Positions 9,271 through 18,273 of a stretch of DNA of 64,000 nucleotides are shown here, piece after piece. The translations under genes and the position numbers were made by a program. Each line of letters begins with the position of its first letter. Position 1 is the first letter of the stretch. The notes under the pieces are model-generated. The model was given only the letters and a program-made list of their open reading frames with translations, was not told the DNA's origin and made no database searches. Source of the DNA: Methylococcaceae bacterium UBA7658 (GTDB taxonomy: Bacteria > Pseudomonadota > Gammaproteobacteria > Methylococcales > Methylomonadaceae); assembly GCA_002483425.1 (NCBI GenBank), contig DLHW01000064.1, positions 36,610 through 100,609 of the forward strand. The letters are read 5' to 3'.

Positions 9271-10218
9271 TCAAAAACAAAATTTGGTGGACGCATTCTT
9301 TACTTCGTCCAATGTTCCTACAATGACATAATTCTCAAACTCACGGCTTTCTTTCTCCGGCGATTTTGCGAAACTCACAAAACGCGAAGTAATAGTATTC
9401 GGAAACCGGGTATAACCGTAAAAATCATCGGAACTTAACGGTGATTTATTACAAACAATCACTGCATTACGTTCATCATCGGTACTTACAATATACGGGA
9501 GCTTACCTCTTTGGTTTTTCTTTTTTAAAACCTCCTTGAGCTGACCAGAATTCGACACGCTAAAAACTCGAGTAAAGTTTTGTGGCGAATGGGTAGCTAT
9601 AGGGACATATCTGGCTTTTTTTTCAATGCTTGGGGCACGGAATTTTATGTTGTACTGGATAACATTAGGGTAATCCTTCATTCCGACCCGAATTGTCCTA
9701 TTCAAAATATAACCTCCCCGAAAATCCTTATTAATCGCCGTGCATTGCTTACGTTTATCGGCAACCTTTTGCCCCGGAGCCATCCAGAAAGCCATATCAG
9801 TTTCAGTCATGATCGTAGTCTTATCCGGACGCTGTACCGATAACAACTTACTGTGCGAGTCTAATTGACCAACGTCGTATTTTCCGCCAGCTTCTGTAGG
9901 ATTGAAACATTCTTTTGCATCTCTATATTGCACAGCGCTTTGAAGTTGCCGTCCTCTATCAGGCAGTCCTTCCGAATTAACATTATTAACGTATTCAACC
10001 CCTCTATAGTAGAGTGACACAACACTGCCACCAAAATTTTTGCCCAGAGTAATTGTTGGCGATTTTTCTCCGCCGTCTCCGGTTAACGTGATCGCGTCGT
10101 CTCCTTGAAGTAATTTTTCAACACTCTTAGGCTGATTTCTGGAATAGGCAGGAAACTGAATGATTAAAGTCAAAATGACGAATGTTAAAGCTTTTCCTTT
10201 CACGATATTGGATTTCAT
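9271..10218 (-). CDS. Exported protein of unknown function, possible mutarotase-like beta-sandwich
   Basis: I do not recognise this 315-residue protein with certainty. It starts with a likely signal peptide (KALTFVILTLIIQFPAYS, cut near residue 26) and the mature part is predicted mostly beta. The stretch ITLGKNFGGSVVSLYYRG followed by GRQLQSAVQY recalls the N-terminal strands of galactose-mutarotase-like sandwich proteins, a fold shared with some polysaccharide lyases. That resemblance is weak and is my inference. Two Cys near the C-terminal half (IVCNKS, KFCF) could form a disulfide. Its ATG overlaps the stop of the 969-residue glycosyltransferase gene by 4 bases and has a strong AAGGAGGA site. 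It is therefore very probably made together with the sugar-assembly enzymes and may act on the exported glycan. Confidence 0.6.
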   Translation of the reverse strand: MKSNIVKGKALTFVILTLIIQFPAYSRNQPKSVEKLLQGDDAITLTGDGGEKSPTITLGKNFGGSVVSLYYRGVEYVNNVNSEGLPDRGRQLQSAVQYRDAKECFNPTEAGGKYDVGQLDSHSKLLSVQRPDKTTIMTETDMAFWMAPGQKVADKRKQCTAINKDFRGGYILNRTIRVGMKDYPNVIQYNIKFRAPSIEKKARYVPIATHSPQNFTRVFSVSNSGQLKEVLKKKNQRGKLPYIVSTDDERNAVIVCNKSPLSSDDFYGYTRFPNTITSRFVSFAKSPEKESREFENYVIVGTLDEVKNASTKFCF

Positions 10219-13124
10219 ATCGAAAAATCCTCCTTTGCTAATGTTAAATTTCTATTGTAATAAGGATCCGCATCCAATAGTTTACCCCATTTAGTCTTCA
10301 TAAAATTAACTTCCCTATTAAATCGCTCAACTTTCTCCGGCGTATCTTCGGCTCCGCGCGACTTTGACTCATGATGGTATAGTTCGGCATAAGGCGTCCA
10401 AAGATTACGATAACCTGCTTCCCTGACTTTCAAACAAAAATCGACATCGTTAAAAGCAACTTGCAATTTTTCTTCATCCAAACCTTTGACTTGCATGAAA
10501 ACGTCTTTTCTAACCAGTAAACAAGCGGCTGTTACCGCCGACAAATTTTGAACAATTTTTAACCGATGAAAATAACCTTCGGCATGTCTTGGAAAGTATT
10601 TGTGGGAGTGCCCTGCCACGCCACCTAAGCCGGTAATCACTCCGGCATGTTGTATAGTGTCGTCGTCGTAATACAATTTTGCCCCGACACAACCTATTTC
10701 CGGACGGCAAACGTGACGCACCATTTCTTCCAGCCATTCGGGCGATATCACTTCCACATCATTATTGATAAGGCCTATGATTTCACCATTGGAGTACTCA
10801 ACTCCGAAATTATTGATAGCGGAATAATTAAACGGAAAATGATAAGGAACTATTTTTACCTGAGGAACATTTAATTTTAGATATTCGAAATAACTTAACG
10901 TTTCTGCTTGGATGCTTTCATTATCTAAAATGACAATTTCAAAATTTTTATAGGTCGATTTGTTAATTATACTGTCAACACATGGTTTTAAAACCTCCAG
11001 CATATCGCGGGTAGGAATTAGTAAACTCACCAAGGGCGCGGGGTCTGGAATAGGATAGCGGATCCTGTATGTATTAGGGGCTAGTCCAGGAAGCACTTTT
11101 ACCCCTTGCTGTCCTTGATTCTCAAAATAATCTTTCAACGCCTTAATACTTGCGTCGGACGTATAATTTTTTTCGTTTGCCGCCAGCGCAGTGGATCCTT
11201 CGAGCATACGCCAATGGTAGAGAACTTTGGGAATATGCACGATATTTTGGGGTTCTACACAAGGTAAACAACGTAGCAATAAATCATGATCTTGACTACC
11301 CTCGACTCCGGTTCGAAAGCCTTTGATAGCCGAAATCACCTTCCGGTCGTACACGCCTAAATGGCTGACGTAATTTTGAGAAAAGAAAAGCTCAGGGTTC
11401 CAATCGGTTTTAAAATGAGGACCCGAGCGATAACCTGTTTCATCGATTTTATCTTCATCGGAGTAAATAATCTGCGCCGACGGGTTACGGTTTATCGCCT
11501 CAACCACATAGTGTAGCGCGTGCGGCGATAATTCGTCGTCATGATCCAGGAGCGCGATAAAATCTCCGTTGGCAAGTTCCAAAGCACTGTTGCTCGCTTC
11601 CGAAATATGACCATTCTTTTTTCGATAAACCGCTTTAATCCGACGGTCTTTTTTTACGTATTCATCAATAACTTTACGTACGTTTTTATTTGGCGAAGCA
11701 TCATCCGCTATGCAAAGCTCCCAATTAGGGTAACTTTGCTGCAGGACCGATTCGATGGCTAATCTTAAAAAAACCACGGAAGTATTATAAGCCGGCATAA
11801 TCACAGAGATGAGCGGCTTCATCTTAAATTCCGTTTGGTTTTTTAAGATGGTCTTCACATCGCTAAACTCAGGCGTTTCAACAGAAATTATCCAATCGGA
11901 ATAATCACCCAATCCGTTACTAACAAAAGTACCGTTATAAAAATCCCAGAGCAATTTTGTGACTGGTATTTTTTGTTTTTTTGCTTTCTGTGTGACTTCT
12001 AAAAAAACTTTAACATAGGATTGTGCTTTATATTGAATGGTATGGTTCCGGAATCGTTTAAGCATTCCATGGTAAGCGGACAATGCGGATACTTTTTTGA
12101 ATCTTATCAATTTCACAGAAAACTGAGCTTGAGAATCGATAGGATCGAAACGAACGGCTTTCGGCAATTTAGAAAACCGGTATAGCCGTTTCTTTAAACG
12201 GCCATTATTGAACGGCACCTCAACAGAATTCGCTTCGGAATAGCCATCGCCGTAATCGTAATAAAATTTAGCATTGCCTTTGGTTATATTGGAAGTAATG
12301 CGTACTTCGATCAAATACCAGCCTAAGCGCATTTTCCGGCAAAAATCGTCGAACTTAAACCAGGGATCGTTGTGTATCGAACGCCAGCAGTATTTACCTC
12401 CTTCATTTAACGCCAGGCCATGCACTGGCGTTATCGTACCGATATTCCCTTCACGGCCGCCAAGCGCCTCGTAAACATTCGCTTGCGCTAAAAACTCACC
12501 GCTTAAATTAGCAATCCCATGGGGCCGTTTTACACAAATCCACTTGATTTTAAATCTACCCGGCTTGATGTCCGGATCAAAACGAATCGCCTTACAGTTG
12601 GCAGGGATAAAAATAGGTATACGTTGCTTACCTGGCTTATCAATTTGAAAATCCAGAACGGCCGCTCCATTGAAGCCATGTCCGGTATCGAAAAATATCT
12701 GAGCATGTACCGGGACATCGGAAGAAAAATTAAACTCTAGTAAATACCACCCTGCGAAATTTTGCCATGATCGTTCAGCAATGAGTAAAAATTGAGGATC
12801 ATTGCCATGCGCATGCCAAGAACCGTCCTTAAACACTAAATGATGGAGAGGGTGGAGACCAACCTTGACACCCTGAACTAAACCGGAGATAACATTAAAA
12901 ACAGCGCGTACCGGGCCGAGCAATTTCCATAAAAACGACTCGCGTAATAACTTAAGCCGGTAACCGAATTGAATGGCGCTGTTATTAAGTTGATTAAGTG
13001 CGATATTTTTATTTTCAACTTCCGCTCTTAACGACGATACTTGCTGTTCTAACAGCTTAATTGTGTTATCGCGTTCAGAGAGAACTTGGTTTTCAGAAGT
13101 TAATACAGCTTCATTTTTTTTCAT
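10215..13124 (-). CDS. Large double GT2 glycosyltransferase with N-terminal coiled coil and duplicated beta module
   Basis: The product (969 residues from the ATG at 13124) starts with a coiled coil of about 50 residues (TIKLLEQQVSSLRAEVENK). Two tandem beta-rich repeats of roughly 110 residues follow, each with GWYL, a DTGHGF or DYGDGY turn, and A(I/V)RFDP. Two family 2 glycosyltransferase domains come next: the first has PLISVIMPAYN, ADDAS, LLDHDDEL and SDEDKID; the second has PLVSLLIPTRD, LDNES, INNDVEV and a GCVGAKLYY block. This arrangement is typical of O-antigen and surface-polysaccharide polymerising enzymes that act in the cytoplasm. A TTG 10 codons further upstream could also start it; neither start has a good ribosome site. 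It is the first gene of the minus-strand cluster, and its stop overlaps the next gene by 4 bases. Confidence 0.85.
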   Translation of the reverse strand: MKKNEAVLTSENQVLSERDNTIKLLEQQVSSLRAEVENKNIALNQLNNSAIQFGYRLKLLRESFLWKLLGPVRAVFNVISGLVQGVKVGLHPLHHLVFKDGSWHAHGNDPQFLLIAERSWQNFAGWYLLEFNFSSDVPVHAQIFFDTGHGFNGAAVLDFQIDKPGKQRIPIFIPANCKAIRFDPDIKPGRFKIKWICVKRPHGIANLSGEFLAQANVYEALGGREGNIGTITPVHGLALNEGGKYCWRSIHNDPWFKFDDFCRKMRLGWYLIEVRITSNITKGNAKFYYDYGDGYSEANSVEVPFNNGRLKKRLYRFSKLPKAVRFDPIDSQAQFSVKLIRFKKVSALSAYHGMLKRFRNHTIQYKAQSYVKVFLEVTQKAKKQKIPVTKLLWDFYNGTFVSNGLGDYSDWIISVETPEFSDVKTILKNQTEFKMKPLISVIMPAYNTSVVFLRLAIESVLQQSYPNWELCIADDASPNKNVRKVIDEYVKKDRRIKAVYRKKNGHISEASNSALELANGDFIALLDHDDELSPHALHYVVEAINRNPSAQIIYSDEDKIDETGYRSGPHFKTDWNPELFFSQNYVSHLGVYDRKVISAIKGFRTGVEGSQDHDLLLRCLPCVEPQNIVHIPKVLYHWRMLEGSTALAANEKNYTSDASIKALKDYFENQGQQGVKVLPGLAPNTYRIRYPIPDPAPLVSLLIPTRDMLEVLKPCVDSIINKSTYKNFEIVILDNESIQAETLSYFEYLKLNVPQVKIVPYHFPFNYSAINNFGVEYSNGEIIGLINNDVEVISPEWLEEMVRHVCRPEIGCVGAKLYYDDDTIQHAGVITGLGGVAGHSHKYFPRHAEGYFHRLKIVQNLSAVTAACLLVRKDVFMQVKGLDEEKLQVAFNDVDFCLKVREAGYRNLWTPYAELYHHESKSRGAEDTPEKVERFNREVNFMKTKWGKLLDADPYYNRNLTLAKEDFSI

Positions 13125-13892
13125 TTCAACTTTAACGGCTATCGACAAAAACAATTTGGAATGCGAATTAACATCTAACAGGTCAGATGATACGTTTTAT
13201 TTGTTACAAGACTCTTAACAAAACCTAAATTTAGACAGTAATCGCAGCCTTAGAAAGTTTTATAATTGAAGTATTAAACTCATCTTCGCTTTTAATTTTC
13301 TTATCAAGTGGCTGCAGCTTTTCAACGCGATAACAATAGTACTGATAACGAAACTGGATGGATAAGCTAGGTTGGCAATTAACGTTGGATTATGGCTAAT
13401 ATTTTAAAGGGGTCTCTGTACAACTTGATTTCATTGACAGTTCGAAAATCTCCCGCAAACAGAATCAATTACTTACCGTTCGTCCACGACTGCATATATG
13501 CAGGGTCAAGGCTAATCATGGATTAGATGCCGAGAGCCTGCCGAACGACTTAATCGGAGTTTCTTTAACAGCATAATGCGGCTGTACTTGCGCTGAATCC
13601 AAGAGTTACATAGGGATAAACCAATTTGTAAATCAAATCGTATATCAAAGATAACTGAAAACCACGAGAGTTACTAGACAAAATAAATAATAGTTCAAAT
13701 CCCTTATTAAACAAGCTACCAAAAGACCCGCAATGTGTAAAATTCTATTGTAGATGATCTGATTATATTTGCTCGTTTTAGCGGCAAGTTTATCGACGAC
13801 GGATAATCGTGGAATTTACCGGTCTACTTACAATATACGGCCTAAAATTTCAGCTTAAACTCTAAGCCTTGGACAAACCTAATACCGTGATA
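13125..13892. other. Intergenic region without genes, containing a MITE-like repeat
   Basis: This 768-base stretch separates the glycan cluster from the prmA operon. I see no supported coding frame. Its middle part holds a repeat also found near 39.9 kb (see the repeat entry). The part next to 13124 should carry the promoter of the glycan cluster, but no clear -35/-10 pair could be assigned. Confidence 0.6.
13409..13571. repeat. MITE-like dispersed repeat, copy A
   Basis: Bases 13461-13495 match 39939-39973 at 29 of 35 positions without gaps (shared core ACTTAYCGTTCGTCC). Both copies begin with a run of G followed by CTCTGWACAA and end with GACTTAATC about 160-180 bases later. The two ends are imperfect inverted repeats (CTCTGTACAACTTG against CTCCGATTAAGTCG). 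No transposase is encoded. It may be a decayed non-autonomous transposon; the exact ends are estimates. Confidence 0.5.
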
Positions 13893-14711
13893 TTATTTCT
13901 CAACAAGTTCAAAACGATAGCCACCTATTTTTGTCTCTATCTTAGCGAAAGTCAAACTGATTTCAACGGTTTCATCGGCGGCTATTACAGGGTTTTGTAA
14001 CGATTTAGCGCCCGGCCAATAGATCGCCGGATTAAAAATCCGTTGCGCAAAAACTTGATCGTTGTAATCAAGCAAGCTTATCTTTATATCCGGCAATAAC
14101 TGTCTAAAAACGCCTTGATTATTGAGCACTGCTTTAAATAAAAAAGATCCGTCGTCAGTCGCCGACAGAGAGCTTTGCAACACCGCTATTTCAGCAAGAT
14201 TTCGGTATTCCGCTAACCGGCAGCCAAACCATTGACAAATTTTCTCTAGGTAGATCCGGCAAGCCGGATGCTGAATCCAAGCGCTGCTTTCAAAGTATAG
14301 CAATTGTGCAGTTAATAAAATTAGCCCCGCCATGAAACCCAACAACCAATTAATCGTTAATGGGGGCTTTTCAGCCTCCCAGGGCAGCAACCCTATTTCA
14401 TCAGCTTGATGTTGACTTTCAGCGTCTTCAACACTCGGCAATCTATTCTTAAGAAAACGGCTAGCGTCGGTTAACTGAAAATCGCTGTTTTGCTCCTGTT
14501 TTAACTCGGCGCTTGGCTCTTGTCCAGCCCGGCGGACGGAAAGATCTTCAATTTCAAGACCGGTGTTGAAACGAGCTTGAACCGCACTTGATGAAACCGG
14601 TGCGTTAAACTTCTTTTTACAATTTGAACAATAAAATTTCGTTTTTTTTGCCCGCGACTGTTTTTTGGTAACCGGGTAGAGCTTTTTGCAATCTGGACAT
14701 TGCGTAAACAT
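13893..14711 (-). CDS. Zinc-ribbon and DUF3426 domain protein
   Basis: The 272-residue protein starts with MFTQCPDCKKLYPVT and a second pair FYCSNCKKKF, so CxxC-x20-CxxC forms a small zinc ribbon (MJ0042 type). A hydrophilic linker, one membrane segment near residues 152-172 (WLLGFMAGLILLTAQLLYF) and a beta-rich DUF3426 domain with two Cys (ACRIYLEKICQWFGC region) follow. The family is common beside prmA in gammaproteobacteria, and its function is not known. I chose the ATG at 14711 because it directly precedes the zinc ribbon, has a GAGG site, and lies 10 bases after the prmA stop. A longer frame upstream would overlap prmA. It probably sits in the inner membrane with the ribbon in the cytoplasm. 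Confidence 0.82.
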   Translation of the reverse strand: MFTQCPDCKKLYPVTKKQSRAKKTKFYCSNCKKKFNAPVSSSAVQARFNTGLEIEDLSVRRAGQEPSAELKQEQNSDFQLTDASRFLKNRLPSVEDAESQHQADEIGLLPWEAEKPPLTINWLLGFMAGLILLTAQLLYFESSAWIQHPACRIYLEKICQWFGCRLAEYRNLAEIAVLQSSLSATDDGSFLFKAVLNNQGVFRQLLPDIKISLLDYNDQVFAQRIFNPAIYWPGAKSLQNPVIAADETVEISLTFAKIETKIGGYRFELVEK

Positions 14712-14721
14712 GGCGCCTCGA

Positions 14722-15606
14722 CTAACAATGAATCCCGGATAGCCTGACCCAATCCTCCTTTTGCTCGGGCTTATTGAACGATAGATAAGACCGGTAAGCA
14801 CCCATAACCGAATCGGTTTGTTCGGCAAGAATGCCCGATAAAACAAGTTGTCCGCCAGAAACTAAGAGTCCTGCGATTTGGCCAGCCATTTCAATGAGAG
14901 GTTTCGCCAATATATTAGCTAAAACGACATCCGCCTTGACATTTTCGGTATTAAACCGGTCCGGCAAACTACATATAATCTTGTCTTTCACATTATTCTT
15001 CTGCGCGTTATTTTCCGTTGCAGTTATCGCTTGCGGATCGATATCAATAGCGTAAGCTTGCTTTGCCCCTAACAGTAAGGCCGCAATAGCCAATATGCCC
15101 GAGCCACAACCGTAATCGATAACTGTTTTGCCTTGTAGATTGTGGCTTGCCAGCCATTCCAAACATAAGGCCGTGGTAGGGTGCGTTCCGGTGCCGAAAG
15201 CCAGACCGGGATCCAGAATCAGACAAACCGTATTGTCTTCCCGTTGTTCCTGTCCGGTTGGGCAAACCCAAAGCTTACCGGAAAATTTCATAGGATGGTA
15301 ATGAGCCATCCACGCGCGCTCCCACGCTTGGTCTTCTATAATTTCAAATTCCCAATGCTTGAGGCAGTTTTGTTGAAAGTGCTTAAGCGACCGGCTTCTG
15401 ATCTTTGCCGGATCGGCGTCTAACTCATAAAGCGCAATAACCCGGGTCTGAGTCCAAATCTTAGTTTCGCCAATTGCCGGTTCATACACAGGCTCATCCT
15501 CGGCATCCATATATGTTACGGACACCGCCCCGAGATCGCTAAAAAAATCGGCTACACTTGGCGCAATTTGTTCGCTGGTGATCACTGAAATTTGATGCCA
15601 AGCCAT
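14722..15606 (-). CDS. prmA: Ribosomal protein L11 methyltransferase
   Basis: The 294-residue product has the usual PrmA length and layout: an N-terminal substrate-binding domain (WHQISVITSEQIAPSVADFF) and a C-terminal class I methyltransferase. LDPGLAFGTGTHPTT, VIDYGCGSGILAIAALLLGA (motif I) and AYAIDIDPQAI mark the AdoMet site, and VVLANILAKPL is the NI(L) catalytic motif of the family. It trimethylates several amino groups of ribosomal protein L11. It lies between accC (74 bases upstream) and the zinc-ribbon gene. The prmA-accC-accB-aroQ order is conserved in many gammaproteobacteria, which supports the assignment. Confidence 0.96.
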   Translation of the reverse strand: MAWHQISVITSEQIAPSVADFFSDLGAVSVTYMDAEDEPVYEPAIGETKIWTQTRVIALYELDADPAKIRSRSLKHFQQNCLKHWEFEIIEDQAWERAWMAHYHPMKFSGKLWVCPTGQEQREDNTVCLILDPGLAFGTGTHPTTALCLEWLASHNLQGKTVIDYGCGSGILAIAALLLGAKQAYAIDIDPQAITATENNAQKNNVKDKIICSLPDRFNTENVKADVVLANILAKPLIEMAGQIAGLLVSGGQLVLSGILAEQTDSVMGAYRSYLSFNKPEQKEDWVRLSGIHC

Positions 15607-15680
15607 ACAGAGTAACTAATAGCAGTATTCTAAACGCCGGTAAACAATCTTGTTCTTTAACCGCTCATCGATTAAAAATA

Positions 15681-17027
15681 TCAACTCTGCAATCCCAATT
15701 TTTTTTCGAGATAATGAATATTCTGCCCGCCCGCGACAAAACCGCTGTCATTCATAATTTCTTGTTGTAGCGGAATATTTGTTTTAATACCGTCGATGAT
15801 AATTTCATTCAATGCGGTGTTCATACGAGCAATGGCGCTTTTCCGGTCTTCGCCGTGGGCAATCAATTTTCCGATCATGGAATCGTAATACGGCGGTACC
15901 TTATAGCCGTTATAGATATGGGTTTCGCAACGTATTCCAGGACCGCCCGGCATATGGAATTGCTCGATCGTACCCGGACACGGCATGAACGATTTAGGAT
16001 CTTCCGCATTTAAGCGGCATTCAATCGCATGCCCGGTCATCCTTACTTGGTCTTGGGTAATGGATAAAGGCATACCGGCGGCAATGCGTAATTGTTCCTT
16101 CACAATATCGAAACCGGTAATCATTTCGGTGACCGGATGTTCGACTTGTACGCGGGTATTCATTTCAATGAAGTAGAATTGCCCCCTTTCGTATAAAAAT
16201 TCGAAGGTTCCCGCGCCCAGGTAACCGATGTCGATACACGCTTTAGCGCAACGTTCGCCGATTATCTTACGCTGCTCTTCGGTAATACCCGGCGCTGGCG
16301 CTTCTTCCACTACTTTCTGATGGCGGCGTTGCATGGAGCAATCGCGCTCGCCGAGATGGATCGCATTACCGTGCGCATCCGCGATAACTTGAAATTCGAT
16401 GTGTCTCGGGTTTTCGAGAAATTTCTCCATGTAAACGGTATTGTTACCGAACGCGGCGCCAGCCTCCGCTTTGGTCATGGCAATGGCGTTAATCAGCGCT
16501 GCTTCGGTATGAACCGTGCGCATTCCGCGGCCACCACCACCACCAGCGGCTTTGATAATAACCGGGTAGCCGATTTCCTGCGCCAATTTAAAGTTTTTCT
16601 TGGGATTATCGCTCAGCGGATCGTTATTGCCGGGTACGCAAGGAATTCCGGCAGCCAGCATGGCGTTTTTAGCGGAAATCTTATCGCCCATCATTCGTAT
16701 CGTATCGGCATTCGGTCCGATAAAGACAAAGCCGCTTTGTTTTACTTTTTCGGAAAAATCGGCGTTTTCCGACAAAAACCCGTACCCTGGATGAATGGCT
16801 TCCGCATCGGTTACTTCCGCCGCACTGATAATCGCGGGTATGTTCAGGTAACTGTCGATGGATTGCGCCGGCCCGATGCAAACTGATTCATCCGCTAGCC
16901 GGACATGTTTCAGATCCCGGTCGGCCTCGGAATGGACAGCAACCACCTTGACGCCTAATTCCCTGCAAGCGCGCAATATGCGCAGAGCAATTTCGCCTCG
17001 GTTGGCGATGACTATCTTATCGAACAT
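15681..17027 (-). CDS. accC: Acetyl-CoA carboxylase, biotin carboxylase subunit
   Basis: The 448-residue protein has the standard AccC length. It starts [29 protein letters not shown] is the glycine-rich ATP lid, [27 protein letters not shown] is split by conserved residues of the ATP-grasp fold, and [16 protein letters not shown] carries the metal ligands and the catalytic region. With ATP and bicarbonate it carboxylates the biotin on AccB, the first half-reaction of fatty acid synthesis. It begins at an ATG with GGGAAAG upstream and lies 18 bases after accB, so the two subunits are co-transcribed. The accA and accD genes are not in this window. Confidence 0.98.
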   Translation of the reverse strand: MFDKIVIANRGEIALRILRACRELGVKVVAVHSEADRDLKHVRLADESVCIGPAQSIDSYLNIPAIISAAEVTDAEAIHPGYGFLSENADFSEKVKQSGFVFIGPNADTIRMMGDKISAKNAMLAAGIPCVPGNNDPLSDNPKKNFKLAQEIGYPVIIKAAGGGGGRGMRTVHTEAALINAIAMTKAEAGAAFGNNTVYMEKFLENPRHIEFQVIADAHGNAIHLGERDCSMQRRHQKVVEEAPAPGITEEQRKIIGERCAKACIDIGYLGAGTFEFLYERGQFYFIEMNTRVQVEHPVTEMITGFDIVKEQLRIAAGMPLSITQDQVRMTGHAIECRLNAEDPKSFMPCPGTIEQFHMPGGPGIRCETHIYNGYKVPPYYDSMIGKLIAHGEDRKSAIARMNTALNEIIIDGIKTNIPLQQEIMNDSGFVAGGQNIHYLEKKLGLQS

Positions 17028-17045
17028 GGCTTTCCCGTCCAGTGA

Positions 17046-17489
17046 CTATTCAATGATGAACAAGGGTTGACCGTATTCGACAGGTTCCGCGTTTTCCACC
17101 AAAATCTTTGTTATGGTCCCGCTTTTATCGGCTTCGATCTGGTTAAGAATTTTCATGGCTTCGATTATGCACAATGTATCGCCTACCATCACAGAATGTC
17201 CTATGTCTACAAATGCTTTAGCGCCGGGGGAAGCCGAACGGTAAAATGTTCCGACCATAGGCGATTTTACGATATGTCCGGTGATCACTTCCTCGTCCGG
17301 CTTGCCTGCCGTGACGCTAGGCATTTGCTGCGGCGCGGGAGTCTGAGCCGCGGGCGCATAGGCAACCGTAGCCGGCGCAGCGGAGTAACGGCTGATCCGA
17401 ATCTCTTCTTCGCCTTCTTTAATTTCCAGTTCGGCGATCCCCGACTCTTCTATCATTTCGATTAATTTTTTTATTTTTCTAATGTCCAT
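17046..17489 (-). CDS. accB: Acetyl-CoA carboxylase biotin carboxyl carrier protein
   Basis: The ATG at 17489 gives 147 residues starting [17 protein letters not shown], the family's usual N-terminus; upstream in-frame codons would only lengthen it into aroQ. A Pro/Ala-rich hinge ([18 protein letters not shown]) joins the N-terminal helix to the biotinyl domain. In that domain [15 protein letters not shown] holds the biotin-accepting Lys in the EAMK motif, and the thumb region is present before it ([18 protein letters not shown]). Its first 11 bases overlap the end of aroQ and its stop is 18 bases before accC. Confidence 0.97.
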   Translation of the reverse strand: MDIRKIKKLIEMIEESGIAELEIKEGEEEIRISRYSAAPATVAYAPAAQTPAPQQMPSVTAGKPDEEVITGHIVKSPMVGTFYRSASPGAKAFVDIGHSVMVGDTLCIIEAMKILNQIEADKSGTITKILVENAEPVEYGQPLFIIE

Positions 17490-17943
17490 GGTTTGTTGTC
17501 TCTTGACTTTTAATTTTCTGGCAAGCCGCTTCAAGAGCGAGCTCGTATCCGGTTGCGCCTAAACCGCAAATAACGCCAACGGCTATATCCGAAAGAAATG
17601 AGTGCTTTCTAAATGCTTCCCGAGCATGCACATTCGATAAATGAACTTCTATAAAAGGGATCCGGGTTGCCAGCAAAGCATCGCGAATAGCTATACTGGT
17701 ATGCGTAAATGCGGCGGGATTAATGATGATAAAATCGACTTTGGTTTTAAAAGCCTCATGAATATACTCTACTATCTCATGTTCGGCGTTACTCTGGTAA
17801 AAATTTAAACGGCAGCCGTATTCAGCCGATTTATGTTGCAAGCTTTTTTCAATGCCTGATAAAGTTTGGAGACCATAATGGTCAGGTTCACGCAGACCTA
17901 ATAAATTGAGATTGGGGCCGTTTAATACTGTTATTGTCGACAT
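17479..17943 (-). CDS. aroQ: 3-dehydroquinate dehydratase, type II
   Basis: The 154-residue protein has the size of type II dehydroquinases, which form dodecamers and catalyse step three of the shikimate pathway. [21 protein letters not shown] contains the mobile loop with the catalytic Arg and Tyr. [32 protein letters not shown] and [17 protein letters not shown] hold the remaining active-site residues, including the conserved His. It starts at ATG 17943 and heads the aroQ-accB-accC-prmA-zinc-ribbon run. The 11-base overlap with accB suggests coupled translation. Confidence 0.97.
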   Translation of the reverse strand: MSTITVLNGPNLNLLGLREPDHYGLQTLSGIEKSLQHKSAEYGCRLNFYQSNAEHEIVEYIHEAFKTKVDFIIINPAAFTHTSIAIRDALLATRIPFIEVHLSNVHAREAFRKHSFLSDIAVGVICGLGATGYELALEAACQKIKSQETTNHGH

Positions 17944-18273
17944 GGCCGCACTGTTCCCGGAGTTAGATGATCTTTTGCGGCTAATTGTGCCTAAATTTGC
18001 TAATTTTGTCCATATTTCCCCGCAATTTAGACTATTTCATTTCCGTGCTCACACTGTGCTCAAAATAAAACATACTCTATTGCTCAATAGCCTATATCAA
18101 TTAAACCGTTTTTTGTTAACATGAACGGCTAGTCATAAGATATAGAAATTTTATCACCCTCGATTCATGGTCTTAATATTGACATCGCATAGAGTACACG
18201 CATTCGTTTTCGAGAGTTTTTAATGCGTTTACAAGTTTAGTATTATTTCTGAATCTTTATTTTGGATACGAAT
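17944..18273. other. Divergent promoter region between aroQ and glgP
   Basis: This 330-base, AT-rich gap lies between genes facing away from each other and must hold both promoters. TTGACA at 18179-18184 is a possible -35 box for glgP, but no good -10 box lies 16-18 bases further on. I see no gene or strong hairpin here. Confidence 0.5.

Noticed and set aside
14712..14846. Longer N-terminus for the zinc-ribbon/DUF3426 protein
   Set aside because: The extra 45 codons overlap the end of prmA and are unlike the family, and the ATG at 14711 with a GAGG site directly precedes the zinc ribbon.
16320..16886. A 188-codon open frame opposite accC
   Set aside because: It lies antisense to a highly conserved gene, and its composition is explained by accC codon use; no recognisable motif.
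18179..18201. Sigma-70 promoter for glgP
   Set aside because: TTGACA is present at 18179-18184, but no acceptable -10 box follows at 16-18 bases.
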